Position numbers and translations under genes: made by a program. This document shows, one piece after another, positions 35,721 through 47,960 of a DNA stretch of 64,000 nt. This DNA is from Persicaria tinctoria (taxonomy: Eukaryota; Streptophyta; Magnoliopsida; Caryophyllales; Polygonaceae), in contig JBANSL010000013.1 in NCBI GenBank assembly GCA_037127255.1, positions 57,313,688 to 57,377,687 on the forward strand. The letters run 5' to 3'. The notes under the pieces are model-generated. The model did no database searches and was not told the DNA's origin. It saw only the letters and a list, made by a program, of their open reading frames with translations. Position 1 is the first letter of the stretch. Every line of letters starts with the position of its first letter.

Positions 35721-38700
35721 GCAAGGTTGGCAGCTGTTGGGATCTCCGGTGATAGTATAAATAGAAACCTTTTTTCGCAACTTCAAGGCAAGAACTTAGA
35801 AAGGAAAGTTGTGATTGGATGTAATATGTTAACTGTTTTACAAGGCAGTGAGGGTGATGGCTATGAAAGTGTCGAAGTCCAGTCTGGGTTATCTGAGGGT
35901 AGCACTTAACCTGTGGGGTTTTATGGATAAAATCAAGTTTGCAGTTTGGAACATAATAGGACTAAAGTATCCCATAAAAATAAGTATTATTAATTCCTTT
36001 TGTTTTGATAATGATATTTCCTTGATTGCGTTGTTGGAAACGTAGATGTTAACTCATAATGTTGAAGATGTTAAACATAGACTTATGTATGGTGGAGGCA
36101 TAGTATGAACGGAAGTGAAGAGAAAAAGGGCCGGATTTGGATTTGTTGGAATCTTGAGGTTTTAAATGTACATGTACGTCTTGACAATCCATGAACATTT
36201 TATACATTCTTACGTGAAGACAACGAACGATAAATTTCAATTTGAAGTTACTTTTGTCTGTGCTAAGAACTTTATTCATGAGAGAGTTGAGTTGTGGGAG
36301 CATGTGAGATATTATGCCCAGCGAAACCAGAGTCTACCTTGGGTAGTCACATGCGATTTAAATTGTATTTTGAGCATTGAAGAGAAATGGCCGATGAATA
36401 AATCACAAAATGATCATTTTGAAGAGTTAGCTGATCTGTTGGAGGAATGCAACCTTTCTGACCTAGAATATACTGGTGCTCAGCTTACTTGGAATAATAA
36501 GCAAGAGGGCTCGAATCGCATTGAGCATAAGCTAGATCGGGTGCTTGTTAATGATTAGTGGAAGGAAACATATGTGAATGCAAAGGCCTTCTTCGATATG
36601 CCTAGTTTCTGCGACCATTCACCAGTTATGACAATTCTCTAGAATAAGTCGAGAATAAGGAAATATCCATTTAAATTCCAGAACTTCTGGTGTAATGAAC
36701 CTGAGTTTGAGTTGCTAGTTAGAAGTACTTTGAGGACTAATGTGTTGGGGTCGAAACAGCTTAAGCTTGTGATCATGCTGAAAAATGTCAAGGATGCCTT
36801 GAGGCCTTGGGATAGGGCATGTTTCCCTGACTTACAGAGTCAGATAAGGCTGTTCAAAGGGGCTCTCCATGAACTGCAGCTTTGCCTTCAACAAGACAAG
36901 GAAAATGTTGGCTTGTATAGACGTGTTAAAGTTGTTGAGCAACAACTTAAGGCAAATGTTGCAAGACTTATTAGCCTCACAACACAAAAAGCTAAGTTAC
37001 ATTGGCTCACAATGGGTGAAGAGACGTCGTTTATGTTCTACAGGAATGTGAAGGAGAGGAGGACGAGAAATGCTATCATTAATATATATGAGAGACTCCA
37101 GTGGTGATTATATGGAGAATGAGGATGATATCAGGGCGCATGCACATTCTTGCTTACTACACAGAGTTGCTCGCTTCTCCCCCTTCTGTTGGGTTGTTTG
37201 TCATGTTAACCCTGGGTGCTATATATGGTTATTGAAGAAGATGCTGACCAGATGATCCAGCTCCCTTTAATGGGGATATCAAAAAGGCAGTTTGGGCAAT
37301 TGGGAACAATAAGTAGCCTCTTTTTTTAAGGAGTGTTGAAGTATTGTAGCCTTTGTAGGAAGTGATATGCGGGGTTGTCAAGGAAGTGTTTCGTAATGGC
37401 AAGTTGCTGAAAAAGATGAACACTACCTTCATCTCCCTTTATCCTAAAGGTGGCCAACCCGACATTTATATAGGACCTAAGGCATATTTCCTGCTGCAAC
37501 ACCGTTCTGAAAGTTGTTAGCAAGATACTTGTTGCAAAGATCAAAATGACTTTGTCGGGCATTATTTCACACAGTTAGGGTGCCTTTGTCCCGAGTCGTT
37601 CTATAGCTCATAATAGTGTGGTTGCACTTGAGGTTGTCCGTGGGTATGGCACTAAACGTGTCTCTCCTAGGTGCACTATAAAGGTGCATCTTCAGAAAGC
37701 CTATGACTATCTAAGATGGGACTTTGTTGCATTTGCGATGAGACAGTTTAGATTTCCTGAAAAGCTTAAAGCATTATTATGGAATGTGTGACAACCACTG
37801 CGTTCTCCGTGCTTATTAATAAGGCGCCAGAGGAGTTCTTCAAGGGACGCAAAGGGTTGAGGCAAAGAGATCCCATTTACCCGTATCTTTTTATCATTTG
37901 CCTTGAAGTACTGAGTAGAAAGGTTAAGGAAGCTACTAAGAAGTCGGGGTTCATATTTCATCCTCGGTGCAAGGAACTCAAGTTAGCTCACCTTGCTTTT
38001 GCGGATGATCTCGTATTATTCTGCAAGGCGGATTCATCTTCATTGGGTATTATCAAAGGCTGCCTGGATGAGTTTTTGTGTGCCGCCAGGCTTAAGGCCA
38101 ATGCTGACAAGAGTGAGTTGTTCATTACGGGTGTACCTGAAAGGGAGGTAGAGGCTATCATTGCTCAGCTGGGATTTAAGGTTGGAATTTTCCCAGTTAA
38201 GTACCTAGGCATTCCCCTCCAATCCAAGCGCATTGTGGTCCATGAATACAAGCCTTTACTGGATAAAATTAGGGGGTTGGTTGCTAGGTGGACTACGAGA
38301 AAGTTGTCATATGCTGGTCGATTGCAACTAATTAAATACTAAATTTTTGGAGCCAGTCTTTGATGCTTCCCAAAGGTGTCATAGATGAGATTGACAATTG
38401 CAAGCGCTACTTATGGAGCGGTACAAAATCTAGTTCTAAATGCCTAGTTGCCTGGAGTGAGGTTACAAGACCATATGATGAGGGAGGATTAGATATTAGA
38501 TAAATCCTTTCCTGGAATAAATGCACATTTTCCCCAAACTCTTGGGTGATATCATCCTGCATAAGCCGAGCATCTGGCTGGATTGGGTGATGCAGAATGT
38601 GGTGGGGGTAATATCTGGTTGCTGGAAGGTCGGGTTGATGACTCCTATGCATGTAAAGGCTTACTTTAGATAAAGGGGGACTTAAGGATGTTGTTTCCAC

Positions 38701-39410
38701 AAAGAGAGAACTCGGAGCACAACATGGATATGATTTTGAGTCCAAAGGGTGGGCTCTCCTATAAACTCTTATATGATCTTATTCATCCTAAAGGCGATGT
38801 AGTGATATAGGGGAGATTATGTGGAATGGAGCCCAAAGTAAGAAGTGGGCTTTCCTAGTCTGGCTTGCTGCAAAGAAGAGGTTATAAACGGGTCATCGGG
38901 TTCAACATTGGAAAGGACCAGAAGCTGCCTGATGCCCGTTTTGCCGGCTGGAGGTTGAGAAGGATGACCACCTATGGTTTGAATGCAATCCGATTTAGGA
39001 GAACAGAAGACTTGTTTGATAATGGGTGGAAATCACACATGATGAGAGGGACATAGGTGGCTGGCTTGCTTGGTTTGCGAGGGAGCCCCCTAAAGTGAAG
39101 GCTTCTGTCCCTTTCCAAGGGAAGTTGACGGCCTTCTCTGACCTTGTGTACTTCACATGGCTCGTAAGGAATAGACTTGTCTTTCAGAATGAGAAATTCC
39201 ATCCTAAGGAGTGCGCCATATACATCATTGAAGCTCGCAAAAGTAGGATTTCGGTTAAGTGCAAGAGCAAGACCTTAACAGAGAAGAAGTGGAAGGATTG
39301 CATGCTTAGATAGTGAGGTATAGAAGGTGTAGAGGGGTTGAGAGTTAGGACTTTTGTAAAGGGGTATATATACTTTTGGGGAGAGATGGCCATGCGTGGT
39401 CACTATACAT
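35720..39410 (+). mobile_element. L1-type LINE, decayed
   Basis: Plus-strand frames follow the L1 ORF2 order. The endonuclease is at 35931-36558: IKFAVWNIIGLKY, ISLIALLET with the catalytic Glu, WVVTCDLNCIL with Asp and Asn, and RIEHKLDRVLVND. A linker follows (36712-37107), then reverse transcriptase (37779-38342, with GLRQRDPIYPYLFIICLEVL and HLAFADDLVLFC). A zinc-knuckle and C-terminal region lies near 38820-39313. Many stops and frameshifts show it is dead. The 5' end and ORF1 are not clear. The 3' end is near 39410-39475, with no visible poly(A). Confidence 0.85.
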
Positions 39411-39582
39411 TCCTTTTACACTAGGCTCTTTGTATGGTCCACGTCTTTTGTAACTATGTTACAACTTTTGAAATATATTTACCACTTCAAAGAAAGGAAG
39501 AGAGAGGGAAAATAGAAAGAGAGAGGGAAAGTGAGAAGGAAGGAGAGAGAATTGTGAGAGCTTGATTGAGTGAGACAGGCCA

Positions 39583-39828
39583 TCATTAAAGAAAACATTG
39601 AATAGGGAAGAGATGAGTTGACTAAATCTTGGGAGACAAAAGGCCACCATTGAAGCAAAACATAAGTTGTACAACTGTGTGATATCGGATTCTTGTTGTG
39701 ATTGATATCCATACATGTCACTAGTTGTGAATTTTCCTACCAGGACCAGGGAGATTAATTGTAAGCGTTTTGTTTGTGGGCGTTCGAAATGATAAGTAAG
39801 TGCACTTGTATATTGTTGTTGAATTGTG
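39583..39828 (+). repeat. Left arm of a long inverted repeat
   Basis: This arm pairs with the reverse complement of 40852-41096 over about 245 bp. Shared stretches include CTAGTTGTGAATTTTCCT and GTAAGCGTTTTGTTTG. It may be an end of a foldback-type DNA element. Confidence 0.75.
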
Positions 39829-40851
39829 GCCATCCCCACACTCAATACACTCTTATTTCATGTTGACAAGTTCCTAATGCATCGAACGAGACATATTCCA
39901 CTTCCTAATGCGTCGAACAAGATGGGGGCTATTTTTTTTCTTTTGAAATATGTGTTAGGAACACATGCTTCTTTGTTGTTTGTGTCTTCCATGATAGGAT
40001 TGGATTAGTGACTGAGTTGTCGTGAAGTGCTCAAGATGTTATGAACTTGCTTAATATTTCATTTGGTTGTATTTGGATATAGTATTGGATGACATTATAT
40101 TCGTCCTAACTATCGTGTGTAAGTAAACAAGTGGAAAAGTTATTTTTGGGTACGAGAAGAACACTATTTGGTTTGGTTGTATTTGAATTTCGTATTGGAT
40201 TACACTATATTCATATGTACTGTCATGTGTAATTGAACGGGTGGCAGGGCTATTTTTGGTTGTGATAAAAACATTAGGTTATTTGAATATATTTTTTGTT
40301 TTTTTTCCCATCTTGTATTTGACTTTTGTTTGCTAAATATGGGTACACCAATAATATTTTGTCCAAACACCTTTACAAAGCAATGAAAAAGGTTGGTTTA
40401 CTACACACAACTCATAATTAAACATAGATAATCCATTACTACACACTACTTCTACAAAAAAAATATCAACAATTCCACGACTACATACCACTTCCACAAA
40501 AAATGTTAACCCAAAATGTAAGGGACGTTACGTCTATCCCATAATAGAGCAAAACTGAAGGCTAAGTTACATAAGGCCAATGGCCATAAAATAGATCAAA
40601 AGAAAATTCTAAGGTACGTACGGGGAAGGGGGGGGGGGGGTTAGAAAACAACCACCACGACTAAATGAGACGTTGCTTGGAACCCTTGATCTCACCTCGC
40701 CACAAAACTTTTCTTTCAAGAAAGTGTCATCACGGAATATGACTAGCAGAAAGCATGACCGGTATAAGATATGTTAGAATGAATTAAAGGAGTGGTATGA
40801 AAAAACAATACAGATGACAAGCAAATAATAGGGGTTGGCACTTGGCAAGTA
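39829..40851. repeat. Spacer of the inverted repeat, with a 112-bp tandem duplication
   Basis: The central kilobase contains two imperfect copies of a unit of about 112 bp (about 40061-40172 and 40173-40285), each starting TTTGGTTGTATTTG. It also holds a run of 13 G residues at 40628-40640. No coding frame is supported. Confidence 0.6.
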
Positions 40852-41096
40852 CGCGATAATTCAACAACAAATATACAAGTACACTTACCCATCGTTTCGA
40901 ATGCCTGCAAACAAAACGCTTACAACCTTTCCCGTCCTGGCAGGAAAATTCACAACTAGCAACAAGTGTGAATGTCAATCAGAACATGAATCCAATATCA
41001 AACAGACTGTACAACTTATGTTTTTGCTTCAATGTTGTTTTTTGTTTTCCAATATTTATTCAGCTCCTCTCCTCCCTATTGAATGCTTTTTAATGA
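40852..41096 (-). repeat. Right arm of the long inverted repeat
   Basis: This is the reverse-complement partner of 39583-39828. A third related copy, in this same orientation, is found at about 57140-57255. Confidence 0.75.
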
Positions 41097-41906
41097 TTAA
41101 AATGACCGTACTAACTGTTTATGGCTTATATAGGGTGTGCTAGTGATGTGATCCTAATCACCAATGAGCCCAGCCTTTTTTTTCTACAAAGCTTTATTGT
41201 CGAAGCCAAACACAAACTCTCGTTTGCGAAAACCGCTTGATGACACCTCAGTATTGTGGCTCCTCTAGGCTATATAAAATTCCGATTGAAATCCATGAGT
41301 ACTTGTTGAAAATATATCTTAAGTAACTATAACTTTTGCGTAGAACACTTTTGCCAAACCAGCCTCGAAGATGGTCTGAAATCTCGTTCTTTAAAGCAGT
41401 CCAAAGCTGGACAAATTTTCAGCACTTTACTTTCGTCCTACAACAATTATAAACACATGGAGACAATAATAAACTCCTATAAATGTGTAAGTGCTTTTCA
41501 TTTTTAATCAATTTGAGTTGAGTGAAAGTTTGAACCACTAATAGCTTCATTTTATTTTGGATTAAGGATCAAGCATTGTTGCGGGATTCGGGACACTGCT
41601 ATACGAACTCCGAATCCGATACTTCGTGTCCGATTCGGGGCGATACTCGTATCAGTACGGTAAATCCATCGAATCCCCGGCGTGGCGCTTTGATGGACGA
41701 GGAATTGCGAAGAAGCGGAAGTTGCGCGCTCTTGTCTGAGGTAAAGTCGAAGAAGACGATGGGGCGTAGCTGTAGCCCGTGTGGAATGAGTGAATGACGA
41801 AGATGAATGAGAAGTATTGTATTCATTTCTTTGTTTAATTAATATTGTTGGGACTTGGGAGCAAATGGAAAACAGCTGGACAACTGTAGTTTATATTCAT
41901 AACTTT
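41097..41906. other. Non-coding DNA
   Basis: A short GC-richer patch at 41576-41797 holds open frames in several phases but no domain. Nothing else is supported. Confidence 0.4.
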
Positions 41907-41914
41907 GTATTCAT

Positions 41915-42431
41915 TAGGGCTAGCACGGTACGGTACCGTGGGAAATTTTCGATTGCCACGTATTGTACCGATATCTTTCGGTATGTAATTTTCGTTACCA
42001 CGTACCAACCGAAGTTATCGATAACCGAAGTTGTTGGTACCGAAACTATCGGTTACCAAAGGTCTGGTACCATGGTACCAACAGTCTCACTTAATTTTCA
42101 TTTACATGGTTTTATGTATGGTAACTGTGGTTACCGAATGTTTGGTACCGATGGTACCATTGGTACCAAAATAACGAGGTTGGGACGGTACCGATGGTAC
42201 CGGAGCAGCTCAGCCATTGTTCACAATATTGGTAGGAAATTAATTAAATTAAGAGATTTTTTTTTAAAAAATATTTTTTTATATATATATTCAGTACCAT
42301 GGTACCACGGGATTTGAACTTTGCATACCGTATACCGTACCGAGGTTGGTTGGTACCGACATTTCGGTTACCGATTTCGTGGTACCAACTTGTTGTTGGT
42401 ACGGTAATTTTCGTACCACGGCCCAGCCCTA
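41915..42431. mobile_element. hAT-type MITE with GGTACCG words
   Basis: The element is flanked by a perfect 8-bp duplication, GTATTCAT, at 41907-41914 and 42432-42439. It starts TAGGGCTAGCACGGTAC and ends, in reverse complement, TAGGGCTGGGCCGTGGTACG. The interior is dense in GGTACC/CGGTACCG words in both orientations. The 8-bp target and TAGGG ends are hAT hallmarks. No transposase is present. Confidence 0.85.
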
Positions 42432-42449
42432 GTATTCATTGCTTTTTAG

Positions 42450-42998
42450 AATTAAATAAGATTAATTGATATTTTTAAGTACAAAATATAATGTGTTCAA
42501 TGTTTTTTTAAATTTAAAAATGTCGTCATTGAGATTTTTTATACGGAGTAATTGATATTTTTTCACTACAAAATATAATATTTAAAGAAATTCCCCCGAG
42601 AAAATGGTCGTTTAGATTTTTTTTTTAGAATGAAATAAGATTAATTGATATTTTTGAACTAAAAAATATAATATTTAAAACTTTTTTTTCCCAAAAAAAG
42701 TAGTCATTTAGATTTTTTTTTATAAATAAATAAGATTAATTGATATTTTTGAAGTACAAAATATAATATTTGAGACTTTTCTGCCCAAAAAAAGTAGTCA
42801 TTAATCTTTTTTTTATATAAATAAATAAGATTGATTGATATTTTTAAACTACAAAATGTAATATTTGAGACTTTTCTGCCCAAAAAAAGTAGTCATTAAG
42901 ATTTTTTTTATAAATAAATAAGATTAATTGATATTTTTGAACTACAAAATATAATATTTTAGACTTTTTTCCCAAAAAAGTTGTCATTTAGATTTTTG
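42450..42998 (+). repeat. AT-rich minisatellite, left part
   Basis: About six copies of a 90-95 bp unit are present, each containing ATTGATATTTTTGAACTACA and CCCAAAAAAAGTAGTCATT. Copies start near 42460, 42548, 42638, 42732, 42827 and 42919. The array resumes at 48137 beyond the inserted MULE. Confidence 0.85.
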
Positions 42999-43233
42999 AG
43001 GGAATTTGGTATATTAGACCCTTTTGATAATTTAGTTAGGTAACTAGGCTCTTTGAATGTTTTATTAGGCGTGCTAGATCCATGTGAAAATTAATTAGGT
43101 CATTGTACCCATCCTCTCTGATATGCTGTGCGGGTGAGAATTCAACAATTTCCAAGACGAAACCTCTCCTTCGCAAGCTCCACATCGACAACGATCGCTG
43201 CCCGCATAGCAACCACCACGCCACCGCCGCTAG

Positions 43234-43407
43234 GTCTCCTGCGCCCGGTCAAACAGCGTCGCCCCCTTCCTCGTTGTCCTCTCCATCGGAATCGCCGTCG
43301 CCGGCTTCCTTATCGGCCCCGCCCGCGGTAATGTTGCAAGTTCTCCCTCTTCTTTTGCAGACGCTTCTTCTTCCCCTGTCAGAGCGACATCTTCTCCTCC
43401 GATCAAG
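43234..43407 (+). pseudogene. Captured exon-like segment with membrane anchor
   Basis: Fifty-eight open codons end exactly at an AAG|GTACTT splice donor. They encode NSVAPFLVVLSIGIAVAGFL followed by IGPARGN and a Ser/Ala/Pro-rich stretch. The hydrophobic core would be a single membrane segment near the N-terminus. A T-rich intron-like region follows. An in-frame TAG lies just upstream and no ATG is present, so the 5' part is lost or lies in another exon. The location between MULE ends suggests gene-fragment capture (Pack-MULE). The source gene was not identified. Confidence 0.4.
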
Positions 43408-44257
43408 GTACTTCTTTTACCTATCTCTTTGTCCACACGTTCTCTTTCTCATCCTCTTAGATTTTGGTTTTGTTTGGTTCAGATCTAGGTTTCCCCTCTT
43501 TGTTTCAATTTCTCCTCCATTTTCTAAATTTGTTGATTTCTCCTACTGTGATGTTCGATTTTCCTCATTGTTTGTCCGGATTTTGATTTATGCTCCTGTA
43601 ATTTTTCGATCTATTTGCTTCTTCTGTGGCGTGGTATCCGGAGTTTGATGTTCAATCTATTTCTCCTACTGTGATGCTCAATTGTGGAGTTTTGATTTGT
43701 GCTCATTATAATTTTTCGATCTATTTTCTGATCTTTTGAGCCTCCTGTCTGTGTGCGTTTTCTGAATTGTGGATTTTGGAGCGATTTCAGTATTGGATGT
43801 CAGTTGTTTTCCTGCATTCTAGATCTGAATTTCAACTACATTCCCTACTCTAGACCCTGCTTTTAGTTGAACTCACATCTTCCCTCATGTTCAATCTATT
43901 TCTTCTATTGTTGTTGTTGTGGCATCATTTGCTAGTTGAAAGTTGTCATCAGAATATGATATTCTTCAAATTCATGTCAGATTAAGTTGTGAAAGGGGAA
44001 TGGGAGCAACTGTAGTTTCAATTTGGGTTGTCGATTGCTATCAAAAGTTCCATATAGAATTAGGGATTGGCTTTAGAATTATGAATTCTGAGATTTCGTA
44101 AACGAAAGTCTCATATGCATATCTTTGTTTCTTCTTTGGGTTTACATTTCAGATGATTTTGCCAACCGATTAGGTGGCGAAATTGCAAGAACAACAATTG
44201 AAGCAGGAATCTGGATGAACTCGGGTGGCGAAATTACAAGTTAATTCTGGTCCAGGT

Positions 44258-44499
44258 GCTCATATAAAGGTGTAATCCAACTACCTAAGTGTTTGCTTTG
44301 TTTACTATGTGCAAATTAGTTCTCTGGAGATATTGGAAAGGGCTTCATTCATTTACGAGTCTAGCTGGATTTGTTGTTGCTCATATAAAGGTGTAATCCA
44401 ACTACCTAAGTGTTTGCTTTGTTTACTATGTGCAAATCAGTTCTCTGGATATATTGGAAAGGGCTTCATTCGTTTATGAGTCTAGCTGGATTTGTTGTT
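44258..44499 (+). repeat. 121-bp tandem duplication
   Basis: Two nearly identical copies (44258-44378 and 44379-44499) both begin GCTCATATAAAGGTGTAATC. They lie inside the MULE. Confidence 0.85.
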
Positions 44500-46374
44500 T
44501 CTCCAAAATCAGGCACCATTTATTTCCATTGTTGTGGTTCATGGAATGCACTTCTTGTGAAAGTTTTGCTGCATCAAATTCTTCAAGTGCCGTTTGAATA
44601 GAAAATTCAGGTAAAAGAAATCCAAGTAGCAATTTACTCTAATTAACCTTTTTTTAAACTCTCCTTCAGGCCTTTGGTTTGTTGAATTGGTTTTGGGTTT
44701 CTAATATTAGATCAGATTTAGCTACTGAGAGTGATTGGCTCTTTTGGGTTGTGGATTTTGCTTGCTTGCTGAAATAGATTCAAGAGACCACTTCATAGGG
44801 CTTTTTGTGTTCTTCCCACCTTTCTCTCAGGATGTTACTTTTAGACCTGAAAATGGAACTTTTGATTGTGTGGCCACCACTCACATGAGTAATTTTACTT
44901 TCATTCACCAAGAGGATTTATTTCAAATTAAAGTGTTTTATTATCCATCTGCACAACACTTCAATTTGCAGGGAAAATAAAAAAAACCAACCTTCATCTT
45001 TTGACAAATATAAAAGGAATAAGGATACGTTTTAAAAGGGCAATTAGTACATACTTACCTCTGTTGTGAGCCTAATTCGCCATGTTTTACATCTATTTTT
45101 ATATCGATTTCTGCATGCATTTCATGCATTTGGGTTAAAATAATATAAAATATGTGTAGTATATGTTTATTTGCAATATATGAAGGTCTACACAAGTTTT
45201 TGTTATATTTCGCAGAAATCGGACGCGCTTTGGAGTTTAAAGGAAACCCATGAAGAAGCTAAGGATGGTGCAGCTGGAGAAAAGGCCATTTTTTGGTAGT
45301 CATCATTCTGAATCAAGCTTTGATGTCTTCATAAGAGTTGTGGACCTCAAATAAAGCTTTCCAACGCATGGTCATATGCGTCAATCCGACGAACGAGGAC
45401 TCAGGAAAGTGCGTTTTAAAAACAGAGCAGAAAGCTTAGAGATTTACTCGATATCGAGGAATTTTAGTCGATATCGAGAAAGCCCAAATCGAGCTGAGCA
45501 CCAAACATTGACAAGTGAAGCTGGGAGCTGAAGATGTTCGTCGACATCGAGGAATTTACTCGATGTCGAGGAAAAGTCACGTCGATGTGCTGTCCTGGAG
45601 CCGAGGTCGACGAAGGAGACTGAAGACGAAGAACATGTTACTCGATATCGAGGAATTTACTCGATGTCGAGGAACAACCCAAAGTCGACTTTGCTCCCAG
45701 AAGCCGGAAATGAGTTGCTGAGCGGAAGACGAGAAAAGTGCTACTCGATATCGAGGAATTCTACTCGATATCGAGGAAATCCTAGTGGCCGACGTCGAGC
45801 TGTCCGAGATCTTGTTAAGTTTCTATCCCGAGTCCAATGGTGATATTTTCGAGATGAAATTCTATCAAGATCTATCAAGTCAAGAGAGAAGATATTTATC
45901 CACATTATACTATCCACAATGGTTTTGTCTATAATGTATACATTTGCACATGATGGGTAAAAATACACCTTACTTTTTGATATTTTGCTCTAATGGTTAA
46001 ATGTGTATTTTTTACACACCATTCAAATACAATTTATTTAAAACAAAAAAGAAAACAAAAATCATAAAAAATACACCAATAAAATTGTCTTGCTTTTTGA
46101 AAAAGTTTTCGCACATAAGGGAGGTGATGTGCTCAAATTTGCACATTACATGCTCAAATGTGCACATTTGCACACCTCAAAAGTAACCAATGGAGCTAAA
46201 AAATGTCTATAAAATACACATATACACATTTACACACAACCATTGGAGTTAGTCTTAGATATAGTCCTAGTTAATTTATTTCTTTTATTCCATTATTTAA
46301 TCTTTAAGTAAGTAGATAAACAAGATATAGATATAGATAGACTTTCTTACCTTGATTCGCAAGGATTGGAAGCC

Positions 46375-46382
46375 TATAAATA
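46375..46382 (+). promoter_or_regulatory. TATA box of LTR copy 1
   Basis: TATAAATA sits in the shared context GCCTATAAATAAAGCC and is also present in copy 2 at 55694-55701. The overlapping AATAAA could be the LTR polyadenylation signal. Confidence 0.5.
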
Positions 46383-46433
46383 AAGCCTTAGGGGCTGATT
46401 TTCATATTTTCAAGCAAAACCGTCTTCGGGCGC

Positions 46434-46462
46434 AAGGAGAGAGGAGAGAGGGAGGAGGCGAG

Positions 46463-46515
<53 letters not shown>
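46434..46515 (+). repeat. (GA)n microsatellite
   Basis: A long GA/GGA tract lies directly downstream of the LTR TATA box. The open frame through it is only Arg/Glu repeats. Confidence 0.9.
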
Positions 46516-46519
<4 letters not shown>

Positions 46520-47389
46520 AGGAGAAGGAAGGAGACGAACGGTTGTAAGTTTTAGTTTATTTTATGTTAAAGTTAATTTCTTTTATTATGGTTTGTTTCT
46601 AATTTCCTTCTTCTAGGGTTGGGGTGATCCCAACATAGATATGTTTGTTTGATTTATGAATTCATGATTTTGTATGTCTTTATTATCATGTACCTATGTG
46701 CTTAATCCTTTGCGACGGTCTAGGACAATTCCTTATTTGCAATTATGAAACGAAAGTGAATTAATTATGAATTTGGATAGTAATTAGGCTTTTCTTGCGA
46801 AAGTTGGTTGATCCTAATTAAGAAAAGGTAGTAACACTTAGGGTTTATGCGAAAGCCTCTATATTCCTATTTGTTAATAACGAAAGTTATTTGATATAAA
46901 ACATGCATCTTTATGTGATTATAATCTACACATATGTTTATTGTTGTGGTGATCCCTAACCTTGGGAGTTTGCATCTTTATTTGTTTTATTTTATTATTT
47001 TTATTCGGCACATATTCCACACGACATCAAACCACCATTCCCCCTCCATCCCTCGACAATGACCCCTCTATTCTTTGTTGACAGCCACCCTCATCACCTC
47101 TTCCCGCTATCCCTGAACCCCAAAACACGCTAAACCTAGAACCGCTGAATTCTCTCCTGAGGACGAACCTGACTCCACTATCCTATAGCGGGGTCTTGAC
47201 TATAAATTTATTTGGTCGAGAAACCCTCTCGTCAAATTGGCGACTGGAAATGTTTGTGGTTTATGTCGCAAATTTTGATCTAAAATCTGTATTCCAAATT
47301 TGTTAGTAAAAATTATTGCATCAATGAAGTGTAATCATAAATGCTTCATCAGTAAATAAAAGTAGAATCTATAGAAATATATTGATATA

Positions 47390-47960
47390 CAATTGATTAA
47401 TTAAAAAAGTGGTATCAAACGATTTGATTAAAAAAGTGGCATCAATTATTCTAGTGACATCACATCACAAATGTCATCAATGAACAAAAATGTAATGAAC
47501 ATGTCACCACAAGTGATTGCATCAATAAAGTGTAATCACAAATGTATCGATGAATGTGTCATCAGTGAATAAAAGTAGAATCGATGAAAATATATCGATA
47601 TACGATTGATTAAATTAAAAAAATAGTGGCATCGAACGATTTGATTAAAATAGTGGCATCAAATAATTACATTAGAAAAATGGCATCAAAGCACTACTTT
47701 GAAAAAGTTGCATCACATTAAAGAAAAAAATGTCATCAAAACACTACTTTGAAAAAATATGGCATCATAGTACAAAAATATCATCAAAAAAGTTGACATA
47801 AAAAAGTGGCATCACAATAAACAAAAAATGTCATCAAGGTTTAAAAAAAGTGGCATTAAAAAAGTGTCATCCAATCATTTCATTAGAAAAGTGGCATTAA
47901 AGTGAAAATAAAATATAATAAAATTTTGGCATCAAAACGGTAAAATATGGCACTAAAAAA
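47390..47960 (+). repeat. Degenerate short-word repeat (GTGGCATCA / GTCATCAA)
   Basis: Many irregularly spaced copies of AGTGGCATCA and ATGTCATCAA fill the right subterminal part of the MULE. Such arrays are common near MULE ends. No coding frame is present. Confidence 0.7.

Larger units (their letters stand above)
45062..46990 (+). mobile_element. Ty3/gypsy-like LTR, copy 1 (3' truncated)
   Basis: This matches 54708-56270 along most of its length, starting TGTTGTGAGCCTAATTCGCC. It contains arrays of CTCGATATCGAG palindromes (45450-45780), a TATA box (TATAAATA, 46375-46382) with AATAAA just behind it, and a long (GA)n tract. After about 46990 it no longer matches copy 2. No gag-pol is attached. 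The style suggests a TAT/Retand-type gypsy element; this family call is an inference. Confidence 0.75.

Noticed and set aside
43103..43648. 181-codon plus-strand frame overlapping the MULE exon-like segment
   Set aside because: After the GC-rich start it runs into T-rich intron-like DNA encoding Phe/Leu runs. The alternative frame with a membrane segment and donor is more convincing.
46352..46555. 67-codon frame ending in Arg/Glu repeats
   Set aside because: It is a translation of the (GA)n tract.
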